Made by a program: the position numbers and the translations under genes. From Euglena gracilis (lineage: Eukaryota; Euglenida; Euglenophyceae; Euglenales), in NCBI GenBank assembly GCA_039621445.1, contig CP154956.1, positions 48,465,291 to 48,529,290 on the forward strand: 64,000 nt of DNA. Direction: 5' to 3'. The notes under the pieces are model-generated. The model was not told where the DNA came from. It was given only the letters and a program-made list of their open reading frames with translations, and did no database searches. This document shows, one piece after another, positions 21,507 to 33,136 of the stretch (its first letter is position 1; each line of letters starts with the position of its first letter).

Positions 21507-22583
21507 GTGTGCTGTGCTGCTGGTGGCCTCCATTTCTTCGAAGCTCATTGTTGCAACATCTGTGTGTGGACGTGTGCGTGCGTGCGTGCGTGCGTGCGCG
21601 CGCGTGTGTGTGCATTCCTCTTTGGATTTTGGTCATTCACAATAAGACAGGAAACAGGGATTGGTAGAAAATAAATAATAAAATTTGCTAAGTATGCAAA
21701 ACATCGATTTTTGACCCCAATTTTGTCCTGGCCAGCCCTTTTCTGACCCATTTTTGCCCATTTTCGGCCATTTCTGGCCCATTTTTGCACCCCCTGAAAG
21801 CGGAAATAGCCATTACTATCCAGCCGCCCTTCGGGAGCTGGAAATAAATAATAACTTGTTGATGGGGGAGGGGGGTCTGGGGCTCCCCCTTCCCTTATCT
21901 TCACTGACCGCCACAGAAAAAGAATGAGTTTCAATGATGGGAGCTGAAGAGGGAATATAATTTGGGGGAGGTTATAAACACCAAAGGGGATAGAGCACAG
22001 CGAAGGACAGGTGGGCAGAATCCTTCCCTCGATCATGTTGTGTTGAAATTGCTACACATGTTACATCTTCGCAACAGCCATGCTGCTTTAGAGTTTGAAA
22101 ATTATATGTCCAGTGCACATTTGACCAATGGAATTGTCATATTTTTTTTATCCAACGTAAGTGCAGGGGCAGACTACGTCGGATTGTCCTGGACCTCACA
22201 ACGGTTGTGGAATTTATAAGTTTTTCGAAAATTGCACATTGGTGCAATGCTCCAGTTATGTTCAAAACTAAGTGCGAGTTTGGCCTCTAAGAGGACTTTA
22301 GTGGTCAAAAGTTTGTGGATTTCCGGATATGCCAGAGAAAAGTGGCAAACGTACGTGGGCTATCGATTTTGGGATGGATTTTGTCTGCCACTCTGAAGTT
22401 TTTCTTCTTCCTTGGCAATGTTTGAAGACAAGCATAAAATACTGTTTTGTATGATCACCTGGCGGCATGCCTCACAGTGGTGGTGCCTTGAAGAGTTTGC
22501 AGTCTGTCAAATCAGAGATGCAGTTTCGATAGTTGCAAGGGATTGAAGTCTCCCTTATGAACACCCTCCATCTCCCATCTCAG
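21507..22583. other. Intron, no feature beyond short GT repeats
   Basis: Contains a (GTGC)n/(GT)n microsatellite at 21,570-21,612 and otherwise T-rich sequence between two phase-compatible exons. Confidence 0.45.
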
Positions 22584-22638
22584 GTCTCTCTCTGCTTCGA
22601 CCGCCCAATGTATGCTCAGGCAAGCATTTCTGCTCTTG
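22584..22638 (+). CDS. Short exon of unknown gene (phase 0/1)
   Basis: CTCCCATCTCAG|GTC opens VSLCFDRPMYAQASISALG up to CTTG|GTGTGAGC. The single carried base joins in frame to the exon at 23,243. A shorter alternative ends at CAG|GCAAGC. Too short to recognise alone; support comes mainly from phase agreement. Confidence 0.4.
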
Positions 22639-23242
22639 GTGTGAGCATCACCCCCCCCCTCTTTGTGTGTGCGTTGTATGTGCATGTGTCAGGCTTCTGT
22701 TTAACTCGGAACTCCGCCTGTCCCCCAGGGGGAGGGGGGAGGGGTGGTTGGGTCGATGTGTCTGGGGCAACCCCCCAGGTCTCTTAAATTGGAGTGGGGG
22801 GCTCTAGGCTTGGACCCAGTTTAAGAAATTTTGGTGTACAAGTCATAAGCTTTTTTTTAAAAAATGGTAAAAATGTGGGAAGACGGGGTTGGATTGGTGT
22901 TTCTTTGAGCTGCTCATGAAACTTTCGGCATAGAACCCCAGAATATCTTCAGAAAAGGTCAAAATGATGAAATGATGAAAAACTGGATTTGAGGTTTTTT
23001 TAAAATATGGGTATTTCTCCCCCTCCCCCCCCGGACTATCCCAGGGATTTCACACCGATCTGGGTGGTTGGACCCCCCCCCCCGGATCCCCTGAGAGTCT
23101 TAGCAAAAAGCTGGTGTGTGTATGTGCGTGTCTGTGGGGTGGGTGGGTGGGTTGGTCTGAATGGGATGATGTGGTTTATCTTTTGACAATGGAACAAACG
23201 CAATAGAGAGGTTGGTTTTCCATTCAAAGCTTCTTTTCTCAG

Positions 23243-23336
23243 GCCACCAGGGTCAAGTGAAAGCGGAGCGGCTTCCCAATCCAGAACAGTTCTACATCGC
23301 CATTGCTGGCTTTTTACGCGTTTGGTATTCTCACGA
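23243..23336 (+). CDS. Exon of unknown gene (phase 1/0)
   Basis: CTTCTTTTCTCAG opens a frame reading HQGQVKAERLPNPEQFYIAI, then AGFLRVWYSHE, ending at GAG|GTGTGA. It takes one base from the previous exon and ends in phase 0, which fits the next exon at 24,126. Confidence 0.5.
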
Positions 23337-23582
23337 GGTGTGAACGTTGCTGATTATTATCTTCTCGCATTTTTCTTGTCTGTCTCAACAGGATTAGACT
23401 CCCTCAAAAAATGTTTTTGTAAAGAATTCGTTGGAGAAAAAAAACGTAGGATCTTTTTTTTGGAATACCTTCGCTTTCTCTGAACAAAATTTTCATACAA
23501 AAATATTTATATTAATTTTTTTCAAGGATTTGAGTATTGTGTCTGCTTCTTTCCTGGTTCAATTGGGATATGCAATGGAACC

Positions 23583-23983
23583 CAGCGTTTGATATAAGGA
23601 GGGCGTACATGGTTTAGGTGGGGGGGTGTCCCCCCACCCCCCCCCTCCCCGGCCTGCAGGGGGGGGTCCGGACCACCCTCCCCACCTGCCAGGGGGTCCG
23701 GACCGACCCTGGGGGGGTACCTGGGACCCCCCCCCAAAAGGGTCAATTTTTTCCTGCGGCGCTTTGCGCCGAAAATTTTTTTGCATTCTTGACACATTTT
23801 TGCCCAAAAAGTGCCCAAAATGGCACTTTTGGTCGTTTTGGGGGGTCAAAATTTTTCGGTCACCCGGACCGCGCCACTGTTTAGGTAAGGGGGGGGGGCG
23901 TCCCCCCCCCCCCCCCCCCCCCCTGGCCCGCAGGGGGGGGGGGGGTCCAGACCACCCCCCACCTGTCCTTATATCGAACCCTG
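23583..23983. mobile_element. hAT-like MITE, 401 bp, 8-bp TSD ATGGAACC
   Basis: The left end CAGCGTTTGATATAAGGA and right end TCCTTATATCGAACCCTG are an imperfect TIR (16 of 18). ATGGAACC flanks both ends (23,575-23,582 and 23,984-23,991). The interior has C/G runs next to each end, GGTCCGGACC modules, and a central GCGGCGCTTTGCGCCGAAAA block followed by T runs. No ORF. A 117-bp sister copy is at 39,805-39,921. It sits in the intron between two phase-compatible exons. Confidence 0.9.
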
Positions 23984-24125
23984 ATGGAACCCCCTGTTAG
24001 CTTTAGGACCAAAGAGTTATTTTGAACCTTGACAAGTTACCTCGACGTCCTTGCGGCCGTTTCTGTTTATCTGAAGAGTGCGCTGCCCCCCCCCCCCCGT
24101 GTCGGCCGCTGTTTTCCCTCGGCAG

Positions 24126-24329
24126 ACCCGTGGGGCGTTCCTGTTCTACTGCGACCCGGGGCCCAAGAATTGGGGCATCCCCAAGGCGGGGGAGAAGGTG
24201 CTGCAGATGTACGACCTCGACACAAGTGCCATCGTGCTGCCGGGGTCCCTGTGCGCCCGCGAGACCCACTGCGGCTGCGAGTTCACCCCCGAGGCGGCCT
24301 GTGTCGACAACCGGTGCTGTCCCGCGCCG
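24126..24329 (+). CDS. Cys-rich exon of unknown gene (phase 0/0)
   Basis: 204 bases between CCCTCGGCAG and CCG|GTCAGC, open in one frame: TRGAFLFYCDPGPKNWG, KAGEKVLQMYDLDTSAIVLP, then CARETHCGCEF...ACVDNRCCPAP. Seven cysteines in the last 30 residues, closely spaced as in disulphide-bonded extracellular modules, suggest a luminal or secreted domain. GC content is far above that of the flanking sequence. No named domain recognised; the spacing does not match a clear EGF signature. Confidence 0.6.
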
Positions 24330-25275
24330 GTCAGCATCGGGCTTCTGTTTGCGCAAGATCACAACCCCTAGGGGTGCTCTGGGTAGGCAGGAAGGCCGGG
24401 AAATTGGGGACTTTTTCCCGGCCAACAGGACCAGAAAATGGCCAATTTCAAAGGAAAATGACTTGGGAAAACCCACAGCCGAATTGTTTAAAGTGTGTCC
24501 GACCCCCCCCCCCCCCGCTGGGGAGCGACTGACTGGGTTTTGGCTCCCAACGGGTCGGCCAACAGTGGTCACCTGGCCCCGAAGGCGCCGGAATTTTTTG
24601 GGGTGATTTTTGAGCAAAAACCTTTTCTTTGGCCATTTTTGGCCAAGTAGCCAAAGTGACCGACCCCCCCCCTGGAGGGGGTAGGAAGTGGGTGACTGTT
24701 TTTTGAAAAGGAATTGACTGGTTTTTTTTAAAAAAAGAAAAGTGACCCCCCAGGGTCGGTGAGCAATGGTATGCCCTCTTTTCCTTACTTTTGAGCACAT
24801 TGCACTTTTTTTTTGATGTTTTGTTTCCTGCATCAAAGAAATGGTCCAGAAAATTCAAAAATGAGCAGTTTTGCATTTATTTTCCAAGAAATGCAAGGGA
24901 CACGATTTAGGCCTGGTGTCTGGCTTTTGACCAGCCACAGAACTAAAAAGTCTCCTGACTCTAGTCTCTTGACAGTTTTGAGGTTGAAGGGGGTTCAACC
25001 CTCCAAGGGCTTCCCAAACATCCCTGCCCACGGTTCTTAAAAGGAAGCTTGGCCATTATTTCTTTTTTTTGCAGAAGAGGGTTTTAAAGAAGAAGAAGAA
25101 GAACGGGATTTGGGGTGAGAAATGATGGGCCAGACACTGCAATCACCCGCCATTGTTTTTCCACGTTTATGGCCCTGTGCGTTCGCGCTGGCTTTGTTTT
25201 GAAAAGCGGTTTCCTCTTTTGGGTCCAATGAAGGAGCACGTTCTTGGCAATTTTGGAAGGCACCATGTATCAGAT
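24330..25275. other. Intronic repeats with C runs
   Basis: C-run blocks at 24,505-24,520 and 24,663-24,672, a GGCGCCGGAATTTTTT block, and AGTGACCGACCCCCCC and GCGACTGACTGG modules. The same modules recur at 29,640-29,935, so this is a dispersed repeat. I could not define its ends. Confidence 0.5.
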
Positions 25276-25555
25276 CAGGCTAAATTTTAAGGCGAGGCTG
25301 ACCCCATCCGGGGGGGGGGGGGGGGGGCTACCTCGGCAGGCGCACCAAGGCACCCAGATCCGACCCCTCTGAGGGGGGGGGATGGCGCATGGCCAAACGT
25401 GCCAAAAGTGCCACTCCGCCGAGGCACTTCTGGCGCTGAGGCGCCAGAAGTGCAGAAATTTGGGCACTTTTTTGGCCACAACCAGGCAGGCACCAATCCC
25501 CCGGTGCGTAGAGCCTGTCCAAGACCCCCCTCAGGGTTGGTAAAAATTCAACCTG
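25276..25555. mobile_element. hAT-like MITE, 280 bp, decayed 8-bp TSD
   Basis: Left end CAGGCTAAATTTTAAGG and right end GGTAAAAATTCAACCTG. Flanking octamers are TATCAGAT and GCTCAGAT (6 of 8 identical). The interior shows the pattern seen in the other hAT-like elements: G runs near one end and an inverted GGCACTTCTGGCGCTGAGG/GGCGCCAGAAGTGC centre followed by TTTTTTGGCC. Confidence 0.65.
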
Positions 25556-25725
25556 GCTCAGATGTTGCACCCCTTCAAGTGTCCGCAACCTTCTTGTTAT
25601 CCACCCTTTCAAATGCTGGGAAACCACAGGAAGGGCATGTGATTCAATGTGGTCCAATGGTCAGGAGTTCGGCAAAGCACGTTTGGGTGCGGAATTTTGG
25701 CAGGTGCACGCGGCGGGGTATGCAG

Positions 25726-25838
25726 CGGAAGATCAACAAGCAGGTTCACGGCTGGATGAAGGTGCTCATTGTGATGTACGCCCCGCGCCAACTCCTTCGG
25801 GATCCAGAGACTGCAAACCTCATTCAGCGCTGCAAAAG
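25726..25838 (+). CDS. Basic exon of unknown gene (phase 0/2)
   Basis: GGGGTATGCAG opens RKINKQVHGWMKVLIVMYAP, then RQLLRDPETANLIQRCK, to AAAAG|GTGTGC. The start phase matches the end of the Cys-rich exon at 24,126-24,329. The frame is also open further upstream (KHVWVRNFGRCTRRGMQ), so an earlier acceptor at 25,664 is possible. Amphipathic and basic; no family recognised. Confidence 0.5.
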
Positions 25839-27708
25839 GTGTGCCTCCTCAGCCCCAGCACACCACAGTGCCAGCCAGTCCTCCCCCTTCAAAGATTTTT
25901 TTCAAGTTTTGTGGGGGGTGGGTGTCCCGGCCGAGCCCCCCAGGTGGTGGGGTGGGTCGGAGGCTGGGTTTCCCTTTATTTTCGGTGCAAAGCGCTGAAA
26001 GATCTTTTGGATCCCCAACTTGACCCCCAAAAGTGGTCCCCCCAAGCCCCCCCCCCCCAATTCAGGTGGGTCTGGACCCCCGCGTCCTAAAAAAAACAGA
26101 AGCCGTTTGTCCTCCTTGCGGTCAAGGCACCTGATTTTCTCAGGGCTGTAAGGGAATCCCCAAAACCCTATGGGTGGTGAGTGGGGGGTCCGACCCCCCC
26201 CCCCCAACAAGGATTTACCCCTCCCATTTCTGAGGGCGCCGATTTTTAGGTCAAAATCTTCCTTGCGGGGTGCTGTGGGGTGGGGGTCGACCCCACCTCC
26301 CGGGTCGGGGGGTCGACCTTCCTCACCAGGCCTTCCCGTACAGTTCATTAGCCAACCCCCCCATTCATATTGAACACGTAGATGACCCGTCTGAGACGGA
26401 CACAAAGTTGTGATTAAGTGCCAAATTCGACTGTTTTCTGTAAAAGCTCAAGAGGGAAGTCCCCCCGAGCCCTCCCATGGGGGGGTCAAAGGTTTTTTTT
26501 ATTTTGTTTTTCTTTTGGATCCACGTCCCCCTGGTCCCTAGCCCCCCCCAATTGGTTAGTCCCGATTTCCTCCTTCCCCCCTTTCTCCCCCCCCCCCCCC
26601 TATGTGGTCTTCCCACCCCCCCCCCCCCTCATTTCCCCCCCCCCATTCAAGACCCCCCCATTTTTGTTTTGTTCCCTCACCCCCCCTCACCCCCCCAAAT
26701 TTCCCTTTTCAGCTCCATTTTAGGTAGCTTCCTTTCCTGTGTCCACCACCCCCCCTACCAGCCTTCCGTCACAGCCATTGCCCCCCCCCCATTTTTGTGG
26801 CCACTTGTGATTAGAGTAAATTCGACTATTTTTACTTCTCCTCCCCCCCTTATGCCCTCCTTGTGTCCCTGGGGGGATGTGCAACCTTTGTGAACGGTTT
26901 TTTTTTAGGTATTTGTGGGATTCTTTTGAAAAATCCAAACCCCCTTGGCGCAAACTCCCCTGCCATGAGGTGGGGGAGAGGTCAGGAGGGTGGGCCACTC
27001 CACGGCACTTGAAAGACTTGGGGTCACGGTCAGAAGTAGAGTCAAGGATAGGGTCAGGGGCAGGATTCAGGCCGTCAGCCCAAAAAGGTCCAGATTGAGG
27101 CCCAATTTCGGCCTAGCTTCCCAACGTGGACCTAACCCCAACCCTAATCCCCTTCTTAACGACACGCAACCCTAACCCTCCCTAAAACCCTCCCTAACAG
27201 AATTCGTCAAAAAATGTTGTGAAAACCTCCACCAGCTTGCATTTAAGAAAATGGACGCCCCCCTTGAAAAACAAGTGGGAGAATTTGGATGGCATTTTGA
27301 CTGCCATCCCCTTTTTTGAATTTCAGAATGTGTATCATCCTTGAGAATGCTCAGGGATTGTCCACCCCCAAAAAAATTTGAAAGGGTGTTTCACATGATC
27401 GAGGGGAATGCAGCCGCTCCTGTGTGACCTGGTACTCCGCATCCACAGGCAGATTACCTTGAGTGCACGTTCCGAACAGGGTTGGGTATCGGGAGGGTCT
27501 GGGGGATAGAGGATTGGCAAGAATAGCCAAATTTGGCAAGCCTCAAAATTTTCCAGCCCGGCCACTGGCCTATGGTTGCCCCCCTCCAACTGTTGAAAAC
27601 CTGTCCACTCATACACATCAGCTTTTCAAGGTGTGTCGAAGGCAACACCAGAGTCCCAATCTTTGCCATAAATGGTGTCTTGGGCCTCATCAGAATGGCT
27701 GTTGGCAG
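25839..27708. other. Intron-like sequence rich in C runs
   Basis: Many C and G runs (26,049-26,056, 26,190-26,200, 26,585-26,660), then CCCTAACCC-type repeats at 27,128-27,200. No convincing exon. Confidence 0.45.
27128..27200 (+). repeat. Degenerate telomere-like CCCTAA repeats
   Basis: About eight irregular copies of (A)CCCTAA(C) separated by unrelated bases. Too degenerate to be a telomere; perhaps an interstitial relic or coincidence. Confidence 0.4.
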
Positions 27709-27817
27709 TGTGAGGTGCCACCCTTCAGGGAACCCTTCCCTCCATCGCGCAGGGGGCCCATTTTGTGCGACGACATCAAGGCCTACATCCGCAGCAAGGC
27801 CCCACCCCGAGATTCTT
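27709..27817 (+). CDS. Candidate exon (CEVPPFREPFPPSRRGP)
   Basis: TGTTGGCAG is followed by a GC-rich block reading CEVPPFREPFPPSRRGP, then ILCDDIKAYIRSKAPPR. No clear GT donor lies at its end and its phase does not match the exon at 25,726-25,838, so an exon between them is missing or this call is wrong. Confidence 0.3.
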
Positions 27818-28576
27818 GTTGTGTGCAGCGCTGGGAAGCAAAGTCCCCAAGACGCCCTTTGGTTCGTTGGATGAAAGACATTTGTTTCGGGCCAGAAGGG
27901 AGATCTGCAATTGGGCAAAAAATATCTCAACGAGGGTTTGACTGTGTGCTTCCTTTTTTCAGAAGACAACAATCCGTTTTTCCTTTGAGGTCAACAAATG
28001 GCCTTGCAGGTTCAAAAAGCACCCGTGGCGGTCGGGGTTGGGATGGCTGTCGACCTCCCATGGGCCATTCAGAGTCTCGGCCCCAACCCTGTATGGAGAC
28101 CTGCCGCGGTGCGAGGGGCGGGTCCTGAACATACCATTGCCTTTGTAGTCCACCCCGGACTGACGCAATGGCATGGCGACGAGTGAAGACTGGAGTGATA
28201 CCGACGTCGTGGTGCGGTGACCTCTGGCCGCTAAAAGATGAAGGGCGCATTGTGGATGCGGATGACACCTCACTGGGGGCCACTGACATCTGCTTCGCAC
28301 CTTTGCGGTCACTGGTGGCTGTTGTGCTTGCCGCTGAGCGCACACCTTGGAATCACTGCATGCATGTTTTTTGAGGAGCCAGAAAATTGGGGGGCGAGCC
28401 CAGAATCGAACCCCCTCGAATAGTTCCTTAAGACACTTCATGCTTTAGGGAAGGTTTTATTTGGCTGGGATTGCTTGGGAGAAGCAACGGACAGGGCGAC
28501 GGAATCCACACAGAATCCATCAATGTGACGGGGCCTTCTGGTCTGGTTGTTTTTGCTTTTCTTGCTTCCCCACAGG

Positions 28577-28644
28577 TCATGTCAAGCAAGTCCCTCGTCC
28601 AGTGGTTGACCCTGCCACTGTCGTTCGTCCTGGGGATCTGGGTG
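28577..28644 (+). CDS. Candidate transmembrane exon
   Basis: CTTCCCCACAG opens VMSSKSLVQWLTLPLSFVLG, then IW, to TGG|GTGCTA. The last 15 residues are hydrophobic enough for a membrane segment. The frame stays open for another 40 codons, so the donor is uncertain. Confidence 0.4.
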
Positions 28645-30845
28645 CTAGGTGGCTGCTTTCCGTTCTTGTCATCTCCCTTTCTTCTGCCGAATGAAGTTGA
28701 GAAATTGAGAATTGAGAATAAAGTTCACTGGATTGAGCCACAAGATTCGTTCTGTGGTCATTGCTCTTATTTTTTGTTCAATCTGTTCAAATTCAACCCA
28801 ATTAACATGTTGTGGTTTATATTTTCTCAGAGACAAGGAGTTAGGGAGCTGGCAAAATTGGCTCAATTTTAACATATGAGAATTGTTTGCGAAATATCCT
28901 GGGGCTTTGATGTGACATTTTGGAGGGGCAAAAAATGGGGCCTGAGGATGCCGACTTCTGGTTTCCTGAAGGGATGAGGTTAGGGAATTTTTGGGTTGGA
29001 AGGAGAGAGAGAATTTTTTTGGAAGAAGAGCTGTGGTCGTGCAAGTGTTATGCAAAAATCCTTGCCTTGTATGTAGTTTGCCGTCTTAAGTGGTTTGAGA
29101 GGCATCTAATTTGATTGGAAGTGTCTGAATTTAATCTGCCACGTGTGTTGTATGCTGAAAATATATGACATACAAACAGTCCAGTCAAAAATGATGGAAA
29201 ACAAAAATGATGGGAAGGAAAATGACAGGAAAAAAATGATGGGGAAATTTGATTTGAAAAAAATCATGATGGAACAATTCGGCTTTTCACAGAATACGTT
29301 GATAATTTTTCTCACTTGTGATCAAACATTTTTTTCGGTAAGAAAGGCAACTCCAGATTAAAAAAAAAATGGTCGAAATGGTCTTCTGGGTGGCTTGTTT
29401 TTTTTGCAGTTTTCCATTAGAAAACAGACCCGAAAACTGACCATATGTCATACGCCCATCCTTTTGTGGCCGATTACCTGTGAACGTGGTTCCTCCAAAA
29501 GGGCGTTGAAAGGGTACGGGGGGAAATGAATACTGAAGGTATGCTGGGGAAATGAATGGTGGGGAAAAATGGGTAGTTTCGCATCATTTTTGTTTCCCAT
29601 CCATTTTTGTCCGAATCATACAATGATTTAGTCACTGGCCGGGGGGGGGTGACTGTTTTTTTTTTCCTTCAGAGTGACTGATTGGTCTTTGGCCGGACTC
29701 CCCCCTGGGGGGTGGTCGGCAAAAAACCACTAAAGTGGCCCGGCGCCGAAGATTTTTTTTGGGCCTTTTTTCACCGGATTTTTTTGGCCTTTTTTTTCAT
29801 GTTTTTGGTCAAATTTCCTTTGGATTCCAGAGTGGCCGACCCCCCCCCCCCGGGGCGGTTGCGACTGACTGGTTTCCCGGAAAACGTGACTGACTGGTTT
29901 TTCGAAAAGTGGAGTGACCCCCCTGGGGTTTTTAAAAAATTGTATGGTCCGGATTGTATTGGGCCATCGCTTGTTCACGTCACATCAAGTTTGACTTGGA
30001 CCAGACACCAAAGGTGCATTATTGTTTGGCATACAATCCAGAAATTGAAAACAAAAGAGGAAACTAAGGCTGATCATTTGTGTGTTTTCTTCAAATAGGA
30101 AGAAAAATTATTGTGTGAGTTTTTTTTCGAGAAAGTTTTGTATCGTCTTTTTTCAACTCTTTATCAGCACCGAGGAAATTCCGTACTTTTGCGTTACAGC
30201 CAATCATACAGAATTTTTTAATAAATGTTTGGATTTGGGTTGGTTCAATTCCTTTCAAAATTTTATTTCATATTCTGCATCCTGGCAATCTGACAAATTG
30301 AACCCTCACAGTCCTCTGTCCTTTATGGCTGCAATTGCTTCTAGTCATTATTAAGGTATTTTTTCAAGGGGTTTCAAGGGGGTTTTCAAGGTTTCTATTT
30401 TCCAAGGGTCGTTCTATGGCGCTGCACATTGAACCGTCGAAAATTTCAACGCTTGGCAAACCATACTTTTCTAAACTTCTGTGGACAGGTGGATAAACCA
30501 TGTTCCAAGGATTTTAGGTTTTTTTTTTTGAATCCAATTTACATACACAAAAATAGGCAGGTTGAGGTGATAAAAAATACGCACGATCATCAGTGGATGC
30601 TTGTTTTGTGGTAAGCAACTCAGATTCTGTCGCTGTCAAAGTTTATGTGGGTACCCCCAAAACAACTTCTTTTGGAAAATATTTTGAATCCATCCTGAAT
30701 GCGCGTGTGATCTGGATTCAGCCATGGCATATGAAATCAGCGTGGCACTCATAAAATGATGGTGTATGTCTTTTTTTTCGGGGGTAGCAAACGTCCATAT
30801 TGGTGCATGTTGATGCATTGAGCATTCTGGCCTCCTCTCACACAG
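28645..30845. other. Intron-like sequence
   Basis: AT-rich with GATGG repeats (29,185-29,275). The dispersed AGTGACTG/GACCCCCC repeat seen at 24.4-24.75 kb recurs at 29,640-29,935. No supported exon. Confidence 0.45.
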
Positions 30846-31039
30846 TGCTTAGGCCGGATGCTGTCCTCCGTAGCATCCCCGCCTTTCGGCGGCACTACAA
30901 TGAGTCCTCCATCGCCCAGCTGCTGCCGCCCCACCCCAAGACGCTGCACGAGGCATGGCTGCTGGGCGAGTTGGAGGGCCGCTTGAAAGGCACCAGCAAG
31001 GCCTCGGAGGTGTGCCGCTGCAGGTTCCACAACTTGTGG
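30846..31039 (+). CDS. Exon of unknown gene (phase 1/0)
   Basis: CTCCTCTCACACAG opens LRPDAVLRSIPAFRRHYNES, then SIAQLLPPHPKTLHEAWLLG and a segment ending CRCRFHNLW, to TGG|GTGAGG. GC-rich, clean splice signals, one N-x-S sequon and two cysteines. No family recognised. Confidence 0.6.
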
Positions 31040-31218
31040 GTGAGGAACCCACCACCAAGTTCAGGCTTCTTATTGAGGAATGCAGCTCAAACAATTGACG
31101 GGGGGGGGCTTGTATGGGATGGGCAGTGGGAAAGTGCCGTTTTGCAAACATGGCCATTTTAAACGGTTAATTTGATTGGGTCGCCATATCGGATCCAAAA
31201 TCTCTTGCCGTTAGCAGA

Positions 31219-31457
31219 CGCCATTGCGTGGCGATGCAAACTGCTGTTTTCAGCCGCACTGGGGCGGCATTTTTAACCACCGGAGCGTTGCTCGGCACCC
31301 GGAGACGGGACAGGGTTGCTGCGTCCGTGCCACTCAGCCACACTGCCCCACTCCAGGTGCAGAACATCCTGGCGGAAGCCGCCCAGGTGTGCGGCCGCCC
31401 AGTTTCGCGGGAGGAGTTGCAGGCGGTCGGCCCCCTCACTCTGGAGATGCAGGAAGG
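31219..31457 (+). CDS. Candidate exon(s), two alternative frames
   Basis: After GCCGTTAGCAG a Cys-rich frame reads TPLRGDANCCFQPHWGGIF...GQGCCVRATQPHCPTP to about 31,353. From the internal acceptor CCCCACTCCAG (31,354) another frame reads VQNILAEAAQVCGRPVSREE, then LQAVGPLTLEMQE, to GAAG|GTCCTC. Both start in phase 0 after the exon at 30,846. Which frame is used cannot be decided here; alternative acceptors are possible. Confidence 0.4.
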
Positions 31458-32688
31458 TCCTCCAGGCTTTGCTTTGTCGCCAGTTAGTTGGTTGGCGACA
31501 CATTGGATACGAAGAAACGATGTTTTTTTTTATTTTTTGGGTCTTCTTGACAATTTTGGCAGTTATTATTATTATTTATTTTTCCATGTATCACTGTGCT
31601 CGGAAATGAAGTTTATTCAAAAAATTTCGCATTTCATTTTTTTTTTGGTGGGCAAAACAACCTTGACATCAATTGCCTCAGAGTTTTCTAACTGATACGA
31701 GTTGAGCTGGGACCTGAATTTCAGTTCAAGGGTGGGATACGGCGGTGCAGGGCTGTTGGCTGGAAACAGTGCTGGCTTGCTTGCAGGGCGTCGTTTAAGC
31801 CGAAGCGGATCCCATTCCCCTGGGGGTATTTTTGTAGTTTCGAATTTTATTAGTACCCAGTTTGACCCCACCTCGGGCCTAGCTCCAGCCCTGGGATCCG
31901 AATGAGCACCTTTTCCCAGGCAGCCCAAATTTATCAGCTGGATCCCCCCGCTTAAGCGACGCCCTGCCGGCTGGATCTTGTGGTCATACACCTCTTTGAG
32001 GCTTAGCAAACCCACCTGCTGCAACCCCCCCCCCAGCATCATCACAGCAGCACCTCCCGGGGGGTGCTCATAGCCCAGTTAAATAGCCCTTTTTGTTGGG
32101 CGCAAAACCCCAGTCTGTTTTTGAAGAAAGTGGTAAAAATCACATAAATTGGTTTTTTTGGGATGTGGTTATTCATATACAAATTCTCCTTTTTTTGTGC
32201 TTTTCGAATTTGGGCCTCCACAGTTTCCAGCTCAGCTGCCCCCCCCCCCTGGAGGGCTAGCCAGCCAGCCCAAATTTAAACCCCTAGTTTAGAAACACCC
32301 TGAAAAAGAGGTATGCTTGGGGTCTCGTCTGGCTTCCACAAATATTCAAACAAGGTTGAACCCAGGGTTTTTGTTCTAAACCAACAATTGCATATTTCGG
32401 GGGGAAATGGTGCGGGTTCAGGGATGCGCGAAAAAACACATCTCACCAAACCTGTGGATAAGCACAAAAACACACCACAAATAAAACGAAGATTCAATTA
32501 AATGCTTTGGGGAGTCTGGGCATGTGTTCTCAAGAATGACTGATTTCGGATTTCTGTTGCCATCGGTTTCCAACCTCGTCCAACAGGACAGCCCCTCTTC
32601 ACAAAGATGGAGCAAACAGCGAAGTGCAATTCGAGTGGTAGATGCCAGACAGAGCCCCCTTCTGGTTTGTATTGGGGGGGGGAGCCTT
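31458..32688. other. Intron-like sequence with a CAGGG-ended repeat
   Basis: T-rich sequence. A TIR-bounded repeat occupies 31,784-31,966. A C-run block with CCAGCCAGCCC modules at 32,225-32,290 resembles the ends of the CTTAAG-type elements. No convincing exon. Confidence 0.4.
31784..31966. mobile_element. CAGGG-ended TIR repeat, 183 bp
   Basis: Left end CAGGGCGTCGTTTAAGC and right end GCTTAAGCGACGCCCTG match at 16 of 17 positions. The TTTAAGC/CTTAAGC part and the GGATCCCATTCCCC interior resemble the hAT-like elements at 10,794 and 35,031. No 8-bp duplication is visible, so the copy is old or rearranged. Confidence 0.6.
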
Positions 32689-32820
32689 CAGGAAACAATG
32701 AAAGCCTGTTGCTGGGGTATTGTCAGCCGCATCCTGGGGATCTTCAACTTTGTGAATGTGCTGTGGGCGTATGTTGTTGTCATCTTAAATCCGTTCTGTT
32801 TGCATGGATTTTCCCCATAA
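32689..32820 (+). CDS. Candidate transmembrane exon
   Basis: GAGCCTTCAG opens ETMKACCWGIVSRILGIFNF, then VNVLWAYVVVILNPFCLHGF. This has a strongly hydrophobic stretch fitting one membrane helix. The donor is unclear and the AG lies in a G-rich context, so this is tentative. Confidence 0.3.
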   Translation, partial: QETMKACCWGIVSRILGIFNFVNVLWAYVVVILNPFCLHGFSP

Positions 32821-33013
32821 TGCGCGTTACTCTCAGTGATGGAAACGCTGAAGTCATGCCTTTTGAAACCATGAAGTCATGGAAAATGAAGTCGTGCAAT
32901 GTATTTCTTGCTTATCCATGTGTTTTCTTTTCCCACCAAAGAATATATGGTTCATATGCACCTGTTTGTTTTTGTAACAAGTTACATATTCCTTGGACAC
33001 AAGACGTATAGAC

Positions 33014-33136
33014 ATATTCCTTGCAGTGTATACATATATATATGTCTACACATGTGTGTGTACACATATACATATATATGTATATATTCGTATACATATA
33101 TAAAATATATAGACATATAATATATATATAAGTAAC
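33014..33136. repeat. (TATA)n/(ACATATAC)n AT-rich repeat
   Basis: Alternating TA/CATA dinucleotides with short self-complementary stretches. No coding potential. Confidence 0.85.

Noticed and set aside
24003-24836. 277-codon minus-strand ORF
   Set aside because: Antisense to the Cys-rich exon with good splice sites and then runs through C-run repeats; no domain.
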